The notes below the pieces were generated by a model, which worked only from the letters and a program-made list of their open reading frames with translations, was not told the DNA's origin and did not search any database. 64,000 nt of DNA from Marinicella rhabdoformis (GTDB taxonomy: Bacteria > Pseudomonadota > Gammaproteobacteria > Xanthomonadales > Marinicellaceae). This document shows positions 55,090 through 63,246 of the stretch, in pieces (the stretch's first letter is position 1; each line of letters starts with the position of its first letter). The translations under genes and the position numbers were made by a program. The DNA is taken from contig NZ_VTFS01000001.1 in the NCBI RefSeq assembly GCF_009671245.1, forward strand, positions 62,372-126,371. The letters run 5' to 3'.

Positions 55090-56221
55090 TTGGCTTTTAC
55101 AAAACACCTTGACACTGTCTGTCACCTTGATGCTTATCCTCTTTTTAAGGTTACCACTGCGTAAATATTTGGGAGCACATATAAGCTATGCCCTGTGGCT
55201 GCTGCCTTTAATGGTATTGGCACTCCCCTCTTTGTTGAAATATACCCTTGCAGAAGAACAATGGCTAAGCGTCACCACAAGCTTTCAACCACAGCTGATT
55301 CAAGGCTTGCCACAAGCCACATTGAATCCACAATACGATTGGTTATTGGCCGTATGGCTGATTGGCTTTTTAATAACAGCGGTTTTAAAAATTGTACGAA
55401 TGATTCGCTTCAATCACCATGCCTTGCTCAATGCACAATACTTAAACCCAGAAATTTGGCAGCTTGAGACAGGCCGAGTTAACATAACCCAATCAAAACA
55501 CATTAAAACACCATGCATCAGCGGATTGCTTTTTCCAACCATCTATTTACCGACTGGCTTTGACTCAGATTACAGTCATGCACAACAGCGATTAATCATT
55601 CAACATGAGCTACAACACCACAAAAATGGAGACCTGTGGTTTTTAATGTTGGCTGAAATTTATTGCAGTGTATTCTGGTTCAATCCTTTGACACACATAG
55701 TAAAGCCATATTTTATCGTAGACCAAGAGCTGGCCTGTGATCGACAAGTTTTAAAAGAAGCTTGTCAACAAACCCGCTTGGACTACGCTCAAGCACTTCA
55801 CCAAGGCCTAGTGACGCAACTGTCACCGATGTCCTTGTCATTTTTTACAGTAAAACACGTAAGGTTTATTATGCTCAACAAACACCAAAACAACACAACA
55901 AAGACAGTTATCGGCTTCACATTGATGGTGCTGCTTACATTCACAGCAAGCGTATTCAGCCAAAGAGCCATTGTTAATGAAGATTCAGGCCAGAAAGTAA
56001 GCTTTAACTTTAATGAAAGCGCTTTGCCAATGGTAATTCGCTTAATTGCAGACGCAACAGAAGTTGAAGAAACTTTTGTAAACGAAGATTTGTTAGCGGG
56101 TAAATATGTTACAAAAGAAGTTAGAAATACCAATGTATTTAAAGCTTTAGACGACATTTTAGCCGATCAAGACTTACAAGTCAGCCGAACCGATAAGGTT
56201 TGGACTTTTTCAAGCTTATAA
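55082..56221 (+). CDS. M56 (BlaR1-type) metallopeptidase fused to an STN/secretin-like domain
   Basis: The 379-residue membrane protein has N-terminal helices and the gluzincin site HELQHHKNGD (about residue 179) with the BlaR1-like FWFNPLTH and DQELACDRQVL. It would cut BlaI on signalling. After a last membrane helix (VIGFTLMVLLTFTASVFS), the exported C-terminus is not a penicillin-binding sensor. Instead ~75 residues (VSFNFNESALPMVIRLIAD, FKALDDILADQDLQVSRTD) resemble the STN/secretin N-domain of TonB receptors and secretins. Confidence 0.88.
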   Translation: MSDWLLQNTLTLSVTLMLILFLRLPLRKYLGAHISYALWLLPLMVLALPSLLKYTLAEEQWLSVTTSFQPQLIQGLPQATLNPQYDWLLAVWLIGFLITAVLKIVRMIRFNHHALLNAQYLNPEIWQLETGRVNITQSKHIKTPCISGLLFPTIYLPTGFDSDYSHAQQRLIIQHELQHHKNGDLWFLMLAEIYCSVFWFNPLTHIVKPYFIVDQELACDRQVLKEACQQTRLDYAQALHQGLVTQLSPMSLSFFTVKHVRFIMLNKHQNNTTKTVIGFTLMVLLTFTASVFSQRAIVNEDSGQKVSFNFNESALPMVIRLIADATEVEETFVNEDLLAGKYVTKEVRNTNVFKALDDILADQDLQVSRTDKVWTFSSL

Positions 56222-56245
56222 AAAATATCCATTTCTACAAAAACA

Positions 56246-56280
56246 CAAACCACTTTAATTAGAAGTGGTTTTTTATTTTT
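56246..56280 (+). terminator. Terminator of the blaI-M56 operon
   Basis: AACCACTT and AAGTGGTT form an 8-bp stem with a 7-base loop, followed by TTTTATTTTT. Confidence 0.85.
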
Positions 56281-56345
56281 ATAAATAACCAATCAGCTGT
56301 GCCTCTCGTTAAAGCTATAACATCTAACCTAAAAGAGCAGACCAC

Positions 56346-57458
56346 ATGACGATTAACAGACGACAATTACTCAAAAACAGTCTCGTAGGCTCAGCGGCTT
56401 TGGGCTGCTTGAGTCTATCTGCTTGTGCATCAAAAGCCCTTTCCCCAACGCAACATAAAGCCCAAAACATGATCATCAATGGCAACATGGTGATTTCACC
56501 TACATTTGGTGAACCATTAGATGAGACATCAAAAGCTCAGCTTCGACAAACTGGATTAACAGCATTCAAACAGTCAATTGGGGGCTCTCAAGGCACATTT
56601 GAACAAACCAAAGACATACTGGATTCTTTTAAATACATCTACGAGGCCAATCCAGATGTCTTCATGCATGTCAATTCAGCACATGATTTATTCACTGCAC
56701 AAAAGAGCAACAAGATTGGCATCATTTACTCTTTTGAAGCCGCAACAATGCTGGTTGACGATCTAGATAACATTAAATATTTCGCTGACCGTGGCGTGCG
56801 GATCATGCAACCAGGCTACAACAACTCGAATGCCTTTGGTGCTGGCGTGATGTCTATCGAACCACCATTGGGCTTAACCAACTTAGGTAAAGAAGCCATT
56901 AAAGCCATGCAGGCCAACAATGTTTTGGTTGATTTATCTCATGCGCATGAACAAACCGCTTTTGATGTGTTGAAAGTCAGCCAAAGACCAGTTGGTATAA
57001 CGCACACGGCTTGTTTTGGCGTCAATCCACACCAAAGAAACAAAAGCGACGCCCTACTCAAAGCTGTTGCCCATCAAGGTGGTGTAGTGGGTATCTATGA
57101 AATGAGCTACCTGACACCAGATCTAGAACAACAATCTCTTGATGCCTTTATGGCCCACATATTTCATGCCATCAATGTCTGTGGCACTGACCATGTAGGC
57201 ATCGGCAGTGACACACCCGTTTTAGGCTTTGATACCGGCGAAGAAAGCATGAAGCAATGGAATGAAATTAATGCCATGCGTAAAAGAACAGGAGTGGCCG
57301 CGCCAGGTGAAGGCCCGCCTCCTTATGTCGTTGGCCTGAATGGCCCACATAAGATGCACGGCATCGCGGACGAATTGATAAAACGTGGCATGTCTTCGGC
57401 TTCTGTCGATAAAATAATTGGCAATAATTTCGCTCGCTTATTCAAAGCCGCTTGGTAA
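56346..57458 (+). CDS. M19 dipeptidase-like protein lacking the first metal motif
   Basis: The 370-residue protein starts with an RR-type plus lipobox leader (NRRQLLKNSLVGSA, LSLSACAS), so it is exported and perhaps lipid-anchored. The fold is that of M19 (membrane dipeptidase): SFEAATML, LVDLSHAHEQTA, VGITHTACFG and GIGSDTPVLGFD. The usual first zinc site I-D-G-H-N-D reads INGNMV here, so H and D are missing. Catalytic activity is doubtful, or one-metal. Confidence 0.85.
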   Translation: MTINRRQLLKNSLVGSAALGCLSLSACASKALSPTQHKAQNMIINGNMVISPTFGEPLDETSKAQLRQTGLTAFKQSIGGSQGTFEQTKDILDSFKYIYEANPDVFMHVNSAHDLFTAQKSNKIGIIYSFEAATMLVDDLDNIKYFADRGVRIMQPGYNNSNAFGAGVMSIEPPLGLTNLGKEAIKAMQANNVLVDLSHAHEQTAFDVLKVSQRPVGITHTACFGVNPHQRNKSDALLKAVAHQGGVVGIYEMSYLTPDLEQQSLDAFMAHIFHAINVCGTDHVGIGSDTPVLGFDTGEESMKQWNEINAMRKRTGVAAPGEGPPPYVVGLNGPHKMHGIADELIKRGMSSASVDKIIGNNFARLFKAAW

Positions 57459-57478
57459 TCAGTCACACCAGCCATCAA

Positions 57479-57512
57479 CAGCAAGTGCATTGATTGTCAT
57501 GCACTTGCTGTT
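57479..57512 (+). terminator. Hairpin after the M19 gene, overlapping the next promoter
   Basis: CAGCAAGTGCAT and ATGCACTTGCTG pair perfectly (12 bp) around an 8-base loop and are followed by TTTATAATGTTTT. The loop also contains the -35 of the next gene. Confidence 0.75.
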
Positions 57513-57518
57513 TATAAT
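57490..57518 (+). promoter_or_regulatory. Strong promoter giving a possibly leaderless mRNA
   Basis: TTGATT (57490-57495), a 17-base spacer, and a perfect TATAAT (57513-57518). The expected start of transcription falls on or next to the ATG at 57525. Confidence 0.65.
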
Positions 57519-57524
57519 GTTTTG

Positions 57525-58136
57525 ATGTCTGAAAGCAATAATAAAAACAAATCCCAAAACACGTCTCAACGTTTAACTGGTGAAAAACTGAATTTCATTA
57601 TCGCCATATGTGCGATTTTGATTTCTGCGGCCTCTTTTTATGCCACCTACTTACAAGCAGATGCGGCCAACAAACAAGTCAAAGCGATGACCTTACCCAT
57701 GGTTCAATATGAACATGGGAATGCCAACAGCCAAGATGAAGCAGAAATTAATTTTTCTTTGGTCAATGCCGGTGTAGGACCTGCCATGATCAAGTCTGCC
57801 GAATACCAATACAAAGGCAAAAGCTATGACAGCTTGTTCGACATCCTTAATGTCTGCTGTGAAAGCGCCTCGCTTAATTTTAAAAACAAGGCAAATAATC
57901 CTGAAATAGACATGCCCCAATTCATCACCAGCCCTGTTGAAAACAAAATCATCCCTGCTCAGGACGAATTGTTTATTATGCGTCTGGAAAAACACCCTGA
58001 GAACAATGACATTTGGCATGCCCTGAATGACATTCGCTTTGAGATTAGGTTCAAGGCTTGTTATTGCTCTTTACTCGATGAATGTTTTGAAACCAATGAA
58101 CAAACTGAAACGAAAGCCGTAAAATCATGCCAATGA
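57525..58136 (+). CDS. Hypothetical membrane-anchored protein
   Basis: The ATG at 57525 is preferred over a TTG one codon upstream. The 203-residue protein has one membrane helix near the N-terminus (LNFIIAICAILISAASFYAT), a short coiled-coil stretch, and a beta-rich domain (FSLVNAGVGPAMIKSAEYQY) with two Cys pairs (NVCCES, ACYCSLLDEC). It resembles widely distributed uncharacterised proteins with this layout. No ribosome site is visible, and the promoter placement suggests a leaderless transcript. Confidence 0.75.
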   Translation: MSESNNKNKSQNTSQRLTGEKLNFIIAICAILISAASFYATYLQADAANKQVKAMTLPMVQYEHGNANSQDEAEINFSLVNAGVGPAMIKSAEYQYKGKSYDSLFDILNVCCESASLNFKNKANNPEIDMPQFITSPVENKIIPAQDELFIMRLEKHPENNDIWHALNDIRFEIRFKACYCSLLDECFETNEQTETKAVKSCQ

Positions 58137-58232
58137 TGATTTAAAACAAAACCAAAACTATCAGTAATTAAATCATAAGTTAAGTATAAAAAATCATACC
58201 CACAAATTTAAACTTCTAATAGAATACCCTTT

Positions 58233-58769
58233 TTGAGTCGGCTCACAGTAGTGAACACAACAGCAAATACTCTAACCCAAGACCAAAAGTGCCAGTTCTT
58301 ATATGCGGCTTTGAAAGAAGCCCAAGACAACATCCGCACTTACGACACCAAAGCACAGATTGTTGGTATTGGTTTTATTTTTACCATCGGCATGGCAACC
58401 CGGTTCAACACCTGGTCTCAAATACCTACTGAATGGCAACTGTGGACGACTTTATTTACTTGGGTTTTGATTATTGTACCTGCGATTCTATTTGGAGCCG
58501 TCCTTTACCCAACTCGACGATTTGCGCCTTCAGTTCTGAGAAATAAAGATTTAGTTAAGGGCATGTTTTACATGAACGAAGTTGAAAGTGTGGCTGATTA
58601 TGTTGGACAACTGAATGACATGAACACTGAGCAAGAATTATCATACGAGTTACTCAAAGTTTCATATTTGCGTGACTTGAAACGCCGCCATTTCTTGAAT
58701 GCTTTAACCGCAGCCACAACAAGCTTGTTTCTGCTTTTTGTATTGCAAATCGTACCAACGTTGACATAA
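58233..58769 (+). CDS. Small membrane protein, possibly DUF5706/Pycsar-TM-like
   Basis: The 178-residue protein has three predicted membrane helices (about 42-60, 68-92 and 155-175). Its N-terminal segment LKEAQDNIRTYDTKAQIVGI recalls the helix before the membrane part of DUF5706-type proteins, but the match is weak. The start is TTG at 58233 or GTG at 58251; neither has a ribosome site. No cyclase or other signal gene adjoins it. The function is unknown. Confidence 0.6.
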   Translation: MSRLTVVNTTANTLTQDQKCQFLYAALKEAQDNIRTYDTKAQIVGIGFIFTIGMATRFNTWSQIPTEWQLWTTLFTWVLIIVPAILFGAVLYPTRRFAPSVLRNKDLVKGMFYMNEVESVADYVGQLNDMNTEQELSYELLKVSYLRDLKRRHFLNALTAATTSLFLLFVLQIVPTLT

Positions 58770-58819
58770 TTAATACCTAACCGAACAATCACAAGGTCCT
58801 TGTTTTATAGCGCTTATAC

Positions 58820-58847
58820 TTGACGAGTAAATTTGTTAAGATAAAAG
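58820..58847 (+). promoter_or_regulatory. Candidate promoter of the lipoprotein-kinase operon
   Basis: TTGACG, a 16-base spacer, and TAAAAG precede the lipoprotein ATG by about 25 bp. Confidence 0.35.
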
Positions 58848-58872
58848 AACATTTAAAATCAGAACCAACTTA

Positions 58873-59781
58873 ATGAAAAAAATTGTCATCATCAGTACGT
58901 TTATACTGATTCAAGCTTGCAGCCAAAATCAATCCATCAAATCATCCCCTGTTGAAGCCAAACCTGTTGAAGCCAAACCTGTTGAAGCCAAACCTGTTGA
59001 AACCAAGCCTGTTGAAACTAAGCCTGTTGAAACTAAGCCTGTTGAAACTAAGCCTGTTGAAACTAAGCCTGTTGAAACCAAACCTGTTGAAACCAAACCT
59101 GTTGAAACCAAACCTGTTGAAGCCAAACCTGTTGAAACTAAGCCTGTTGAAACTAAACCTGTTGAAACCAAACCAACAGTGCGGTCAATCAAAGGGCAAT
59201 TGTCATTTGATTTATCTGCAGTCAGAGACAATGAAATAGACAAAGAGTCAACGGTTATTTATTTCAAATCAGACTCGACATCAAAGATGAAACTGCCTGT
59301 TCAAAACCACCAAATTGTGACCCAAAACAAAAGGTTTTTGCCCAGTGTTTTGGCCATAACCAAAGGCAGTTCTGTTACTTTTCCCAACCGAGACAGGATT
59401 TTGCATAATGTGTTTTCGGTCAGCCAAGGGAGTGAATTTGATTTGGGTCTTTATTCATCAGGTGAAGAAAAAACTACCGTATTTGATGATGCTGGCATCA
59501 AATTTGTTCACTGTAACGTTCACCACTCCATGCAAGCAGATATATTGGTTTTAGACACACCCTGGTTTACCAAAGCCAATGAAAATGGTGAATTTGAATT
59601 AAACCAAATACCGCAAGAAGCTGGCACATTGTATGTCTGGCACCCGAGAGCCGCATTGCAACAATTTACAGTCAATCATGACACCAAAAACATACCTGAC
59701 ATTGAAATTGACATCACCAGAGCGAAAGTGCCTAAGCACTTGAACAAATTTGGTAAATCTTACCGCGCAACCAGAGACTGA
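58873..59781 (+). CDS. Cupredoxin-like lipoprotein with a (PVETK)n stalk
   Basis: The 302-residue protein has a lipoprotein leader (IVIISTFILIQAC). Then come fifteen P-V-E-(T/A)-K pentads (residues ~26-100), which would form an extended charged stalk. The C-terminal domain resembles the methylamine-utilisation/plastocyanin-like family: SVTFPNRDRILHNVFSVSQG, then KFVHCNVHHSMQADILVL, with H, C and H/M positions suited to copper. It sits two bases before the kinase gene and is probably co-expressed. Copper binding is an inference. Confidence 0.82.
   Translation: MKKIVIISTFILIQACSQNQSIKSSPVEAKPVEAKPVEAKPVETKPVETKPVETKPVETKPVETKPVETKPVETKPVETKPVEAKPVETKPVETKPVETKPTVRSIKGQLSFDLSAVRDNEIDKESTVIYFKSDSTSKMKLPVQNHQIVTQNKRFLPSVLAITKGSSVTFPNRDRILHNVFSVSQGSEFDLGLYSSGEEKTTVFDDAGIKFVHCNVHHSMQADILVLDTPWFTKANENGEFELNQIPQEAGTLYVWHPRAALQQFTVNHDTKNIPDIEIDITRAKVPKHLNKFGKSYRATRD
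58948..59172 (+). repeat. 15-nt tandem repeat, 15 copies, encoding PVE(T/A)K
   Basis: The unit is CCTGTTGAAACCAAA with synonymous variants (ACC/ACT, AAA/AAG) and four Ala-coding copies. The order is three Ala units, eight Thr, one Ala, three Thr. Both other strands' frames are also open through it, but only because the unit length is a multiple of three. Confidence 0.95.
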
Positions 59782-59782
59782 T

Positions 59783-61771
59783 ATGTTTAAAAGATTTTCG
59801 TTGAGTAAAAAATTAACTTTTGCCACCGGTTTTTTGATTGGGTTAACCGCATTAATCTCCATCATGGTTTCTTTCTTTTTTGGTAAAGAAATAGCGGATG
59901 ATACCGTTTCACAAAAGTTATCAGCCAGCCAATCAGTTCAAAAAGCCTTCACAGAACAAAGGGCGACACAACTGGAATTAATTTCTATGTTGGTGGCTTC
60001 AGACCCAGCCTTTGTGGCCTATATATCGGCAGCTACCAGTCAAGCAGAACGAGATGAAGATGTAGACACCGCCTCTATTCAAGACTTATTGTTGGAACGC
60101 AAACAGCAATTTGGATTCGATTTTGCCATGGTAACCACCACTGAAGGTCACCAATTAGCCAGGTCTGACCAAGCCATGACCGCCTACAAAGATTTATCCT
60201 CAGAGCCATTACTTAAACTGACCATGGAGGAATTATTGCCTCAAGCAGGTTTTTGGGTGGACAAAGAGACACTCTATCAAGCATCAATCATACCTTTGGC
60301 CAGAGGAAGAAACTTAATCGGCTTCTTAATCACAGGCCTGTCTATCAACAACACATTAGCCAATGAAATCAGCCAAATCAGTGGGTCAGATATTATCATT
60401 TTGCAACGTGAAGGCGACCAACTCAAGTCTCTGGCTTCAACCCACAGCCTAGAAATCACCAATGACATCTTAGCCAAACTTTCTGCGCTACAAGCACAAC
60501 AAAAAACAATCAAAGATGGCACCCTAAAAGTCAATCAAAACACGCTCTCTTTTGAGTTTAATCCATTTGATGCATTACATTCATACAATGAGTTATCACT
60601 GCTATCAACCGTGTCGAATGACTTGGCATTGCAACCTTTCACAAACACACGCAATGCACTGATATTAATCGGTATATTCATGGCTCTGGCTGGTTTTATA
60701 TTGTCATACTTGATGATAAAAAACACCATGAAACCTTTAGATCACATTGCCCGTTCTACAGCCGCTTTTGCCAATGGCGATTATGAAGTCACCTTCCCTA
60801 AAACCGTCAACAAAGACCTGTTCTTGCTCAGCAATTCAGTCAGTAAACTGAGTCATGAGATCAGAGGACGAGAAGCCCTTTCAACACATTTAATCACCAT
60901 CAGTAAAAATAAATATTTCGACAAAGAAGAACAGTCTTTGAATGAAAAATTCAAAGCAGGCACAGTTTTGGGCAAACGTTTTAAAATCATTGAAGGCATT
61001 GGTTCAGGTGGTATGGGTTTTGTGCTCAAAGCATTTGACCAAGAATTGAACGAAGTGGTGGCACTGAAGGTGTTGAAAACTTCAGTAGATGAAGCACAAA
61101 GTTTAGACAGTTTTAAAGAGGAAATTAAAATTGCCCGCCGGATCACCAACCCCTATGTGGTCAGAATTTATGACTATGGCTTAATTGGCAAACATTCCTT
61201 TATTTCTATGGAATACATCAGTGGTCACAGCATCCAAGAAATCATTAACCAAGAGAAAAAGTTGTCACCATTGGCCGCCAAGAGTGCAGCGATTGACGCT
61301 TGTATCGGCTTACAAGCCTCACATGAAGCCGGCATCATTCACAAAGACATCAAGCCAGCGAATTTGATTGTGTCATTAGATGCCAAGATTAAATTGATGG
61401 ATTTTGGCATTGCCTCATTCAATTCTTCAGTCACCAAAGAAGCCTCTGAATCAAAAGTAGAAGGCACCACCGATTATTTATCACCTGAACAGGTATTGGG
61501 CAAAGGTGCTGACGAGCGTTCAGACATCTATGCCATGGGTGTTTTGATCATGCAAATGTTCGTTGGACACAGGCCATTTCATGGTGTCAGTGCCGATGAC
61601 TTGATGCTTAAAATTGTCAATGACGAGCCTATACCCGTGAGGTCTTATTGGGCTGATGCGCCTGAATTATTGGTCCAAATCATTGGCAAGTGTTTAGAGA
61701 AAAAACCGAATGACCGTTACCAAAGGGCTTCATCTTTGTTGATTGACTTGAAAAACTTAAGATTTGATTAA
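59783..61771 (+). CDS. Membrane Ser/Thr protein kinase with extracytoplasmic sensor
   Basis: The ATG at 59783 is preferred over the frame start at 59750, which lies inside the lipoprotein gene. The 662-residue protein has a first membrane helix (~10-35), a periplasmic Cache-like sensor (~40-290), a second helix (LILIGIFMALAGFILSYLM) and a HAMP-like linker. A C-terminal Hanks-type kinase (~395-655) follows: IGSGGMGFVLKAF, VALKVLK, HKDIKPANLI, MDFGIAS. The catalytic loop is H-K-D, not the more common H-R-D. It probably senses a signal on the same pathway as its neighbours. Confidence 0.9.
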   Translation: MFKRFSLSKKLTFATGFLIGLTALISIMVSFFFGKEIADDTVSQKLSASQSVQKAFTEQRATQLELISMLVASDPAFVAYISAATSQAERDEDVDTASIQDLLLERKQQFGFDFAMVTTTEGHQLARSDQAMTAYKDLSSEPLLKLTMEELLPQAGFWVDKETLYQASIIPLARGRNLIGFLITGLSINNTLANEISQISGSDIIILQREGDQLKSLASTHSLEITNDILAKLSALQAQQKTIKDGTLKVNQNTLSFEFNPFDALHSYNELSLLSTVSNDLALQPFTNTRNALILIGIFMALAGFILSYLMIKNTMKPLDHIARSTAAFANGDYEVTFPKTVNKDLFLLSNSVSKLSHEIRGREALSTHLITISKNKYFDKEEQSLNEKFKAGTVLGKRFKIIEGIGSGGMGFVLKAFDQELNEVVALKVLKTSVDEAQSLDSFKEEIKIARRITNPYVVRIYDYGLIGKHSFISMEYISGHSIQEIINQEKKLSPLAAKSAAIDACIGLQASHEAGIIHKDIKPANLIVSLDAKIKLMDFGIASFNSSVTKEASESKVEGTTDYLSPEQVLGKGADERSDIYAMGVLIMQMFVGHRPFHGVSADDLMLKIVNDEPIPVRSYWADAPELLVQIIGKCLEKKPNDRYQRASSLLIDLKNLRFD

Positions 61772-61784
61772 CCGTTTTTTCAAT

Positions 61785-61821
61785 TAAAAAAGGCAGCCTC
61801 TTTCAAGAGCCTGCCTTTTTT
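61785..61821. terminator. Bidirectional terminator between kinase and globin genes
   Basis: AAAAAAGGCAGCCTC, loop TTTCAA, GAGCCTGCCTTTTTT (one mismatch in the stem). It serves both convergent genes. Confidence 0.88.
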
Positions 61822-61841
61822 ATTACCTAAATAACAATGAT

Positions 61842-62264
61842 TTACTGATAGGTAATGTCTTCTCTCATCGGAGCAAAAATAGCCAAAAATTGATTTTGTA
61901 AAGTGAATGGCACATTTGCATCTTCCATGGCCAAAATCAAATCTTCTACAAACACATCAAACTCAGAGTATTTAATCTCTTGTCCACTGTGTGCCTCAAC
62001 CATGTCTAGACCTTCATAAACACAAGGCCCACCGGTTTCTTGGCACAATTGGCTGACAATCCTTTCATGCAAATCTTCACGAACCGTTTCTTTAAACAAA
62101 AAAGCGATTTTTTCATTGTTCAAAATTCTGTCCAATAAGTTTGAAGTGATTTGATTGATCACCGGCTCGCCGCCCAATTGATCATATAAACTTTCAGTTT
62201 TTTTATGGTTAGAACACGCACCAAGCGCAACCAACATGGTCATTATTAATATTTTATTTTTCAC
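61842..62264 (-). CDS. Lipoprotein truncated haemoglobin (group 1)
   Basis: A GTG at 62264, 8 bases after GGAGGG, is preferred to a TTG at 62270. The 140-residue protein starts with a lipoprotein leader (LIMTMLVALGAC). The rest is a group 1 truncated globin: SLYDQLGGEPVINQITSNLL, FLFKETVREDL, the proximal histidine in MVEAHSGQEIKYSEFDVFV, and LAIFAPMREDI. Export and lipidation are unusual for a globin. It overlaps the DUF3034 gene by about 4 bases and is expressed with it. Confidence 0.87.
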   Translation of the reverse strand: MKNKILIMTMLVALGACSNHKKTESLYDQLGGEPVINQITSNLLDRILNNEKIAFLFKETVREDLHERIVSQLCQETGGPCVYEGLDMVEAHSGQEIKYSEFDVFVEDLILAMEDANVPFTLQNQFLAIFAPMREDITYQ

Positions 62265-62266
62265 AA

Positions 62267-63136
62267 TCAAAACCCTCCATTAACAGAAACATACCAACCT
62301 TTTTGGTTGGTTAACGTAGCGACATTGCCTAAATCTGCATAAGCCAAAACCAAAGACACGTGTCGATTGGGTACCCAAGCGACAAATACATCTTTCCAGT
62401 GGCTCTCTTTGGCAAAGTTCAGTTGCCTCTGTTTTTGTCTGAAGTCAACACCAAAAGCCAAGCTTTTATTAACAAAAATACCAAAAGAGGCTTCTAAGTT
62501 GACATCCCTACCTGATCCATTATCACCTCCAAAACCGAGTAAACCCGTTTCAATCGCCTCTGTTGACCTTAACGTCATGGTAGCAAAACCATTAAAACCG
62601 CCAGGCTTTCCTAAAAACAATTTGGTGGCACTGAGGTAATAGTCAATGCCTGTGTCATCTTTGGCACCCACCACTGAAGGAATCAAAAAGTCTTTGTTCT
62701 TTTTATATTGAACACCAAAGGCAATTTGTGGCATTTTGCTGTAGACCAAATTACCACCCAACCTGACTTTGGCACCTATCACATCTTGATTCAATGTGGC
62801 ACCTGGCAAACCAATGGCAGGACCTAAAGTGATCAAATCCAACTCTTGTTTAGCAAAAGAAACTTCTACTCGATTGTGCCAACCCACAGAAACACCTTGC
62901 ATGTCAAAGCGGTAATCGCCTGTATCTACACGGGTTAAAGCTGCCAAAAAATCAGTTTCATCAGACTCGCCATAGCCAGCAATCGTTGCCCAAGGAACCA
63001 ATCCGCTGCCGGATGCCCCTTCAATTTGAGTCACGGCTCCGGTACCCAATTGCCGACTCCCAGCATCCGCTGGCTGTGTGGTTATCACTATCAAGCAGAT
63101 AAGCGCACACCATTTATTTATATCAATCATTCTCAC
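62267..63136 (-). CDS. DUF3034 family exported beta-rich protein
   Basis: The 289-residue protein starts at a GTG 9 bases after AGGAG (an ATG two codons later is the alternative). It has a signal peptide (CALICLIVITTQPADAG) and a beta-rich body with alternating aromatic and Gly residues, ending NGGF, as in an outer-membrane barrel. GASGSGLVPWATIAGYG and GDVNGS-type loops match DUF3034 proteins. The function is unknown. Its stop overlaps the start of the globin gene. Confidence 0.8.
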   Translation of the reverse strand: MRMIDINKWCALICLIVITTQPADAGSRQLGTGAVTQIEGASGSGLVPWATIAGYGESDETDFLAALTRVDTGDYRFDMQGVSVGWHNRVEVSFAKQELDLITLGPAIGLPGATLNQDVIGAKVRLGGNLVYSKMPQIAFGVQYKKNKDFLIPSVVGAKDDTGIDYYLSATKLFLGKPGGFNGFATMTLRSTEAIETGLLGFGGDNGSGRDVNLEASFGIFVNKSLAFGVDFRQKQRQLNFAKESHWKDVFVAWVPNRHVSLVLAYADLGNVATLTNQKGWYVSVNGGF

Positions 63137-63246
63137 TTATAATCACTCCTGTCTAAAACGCATATTCAGGATACATTAAATTTTCGTAAAAAGCGAATCC
63201 ACTTTTTAACTTAAAGACTAATATTAAAAAAAATATTGCTTATATA

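Noticed and set aside
58929-59243. Long open frames on both strands across the PVETK repeat
   Set aside because: They arise because the 15-nt unit has no stop in several frames; they lack start signals and non-repetitive sequence.
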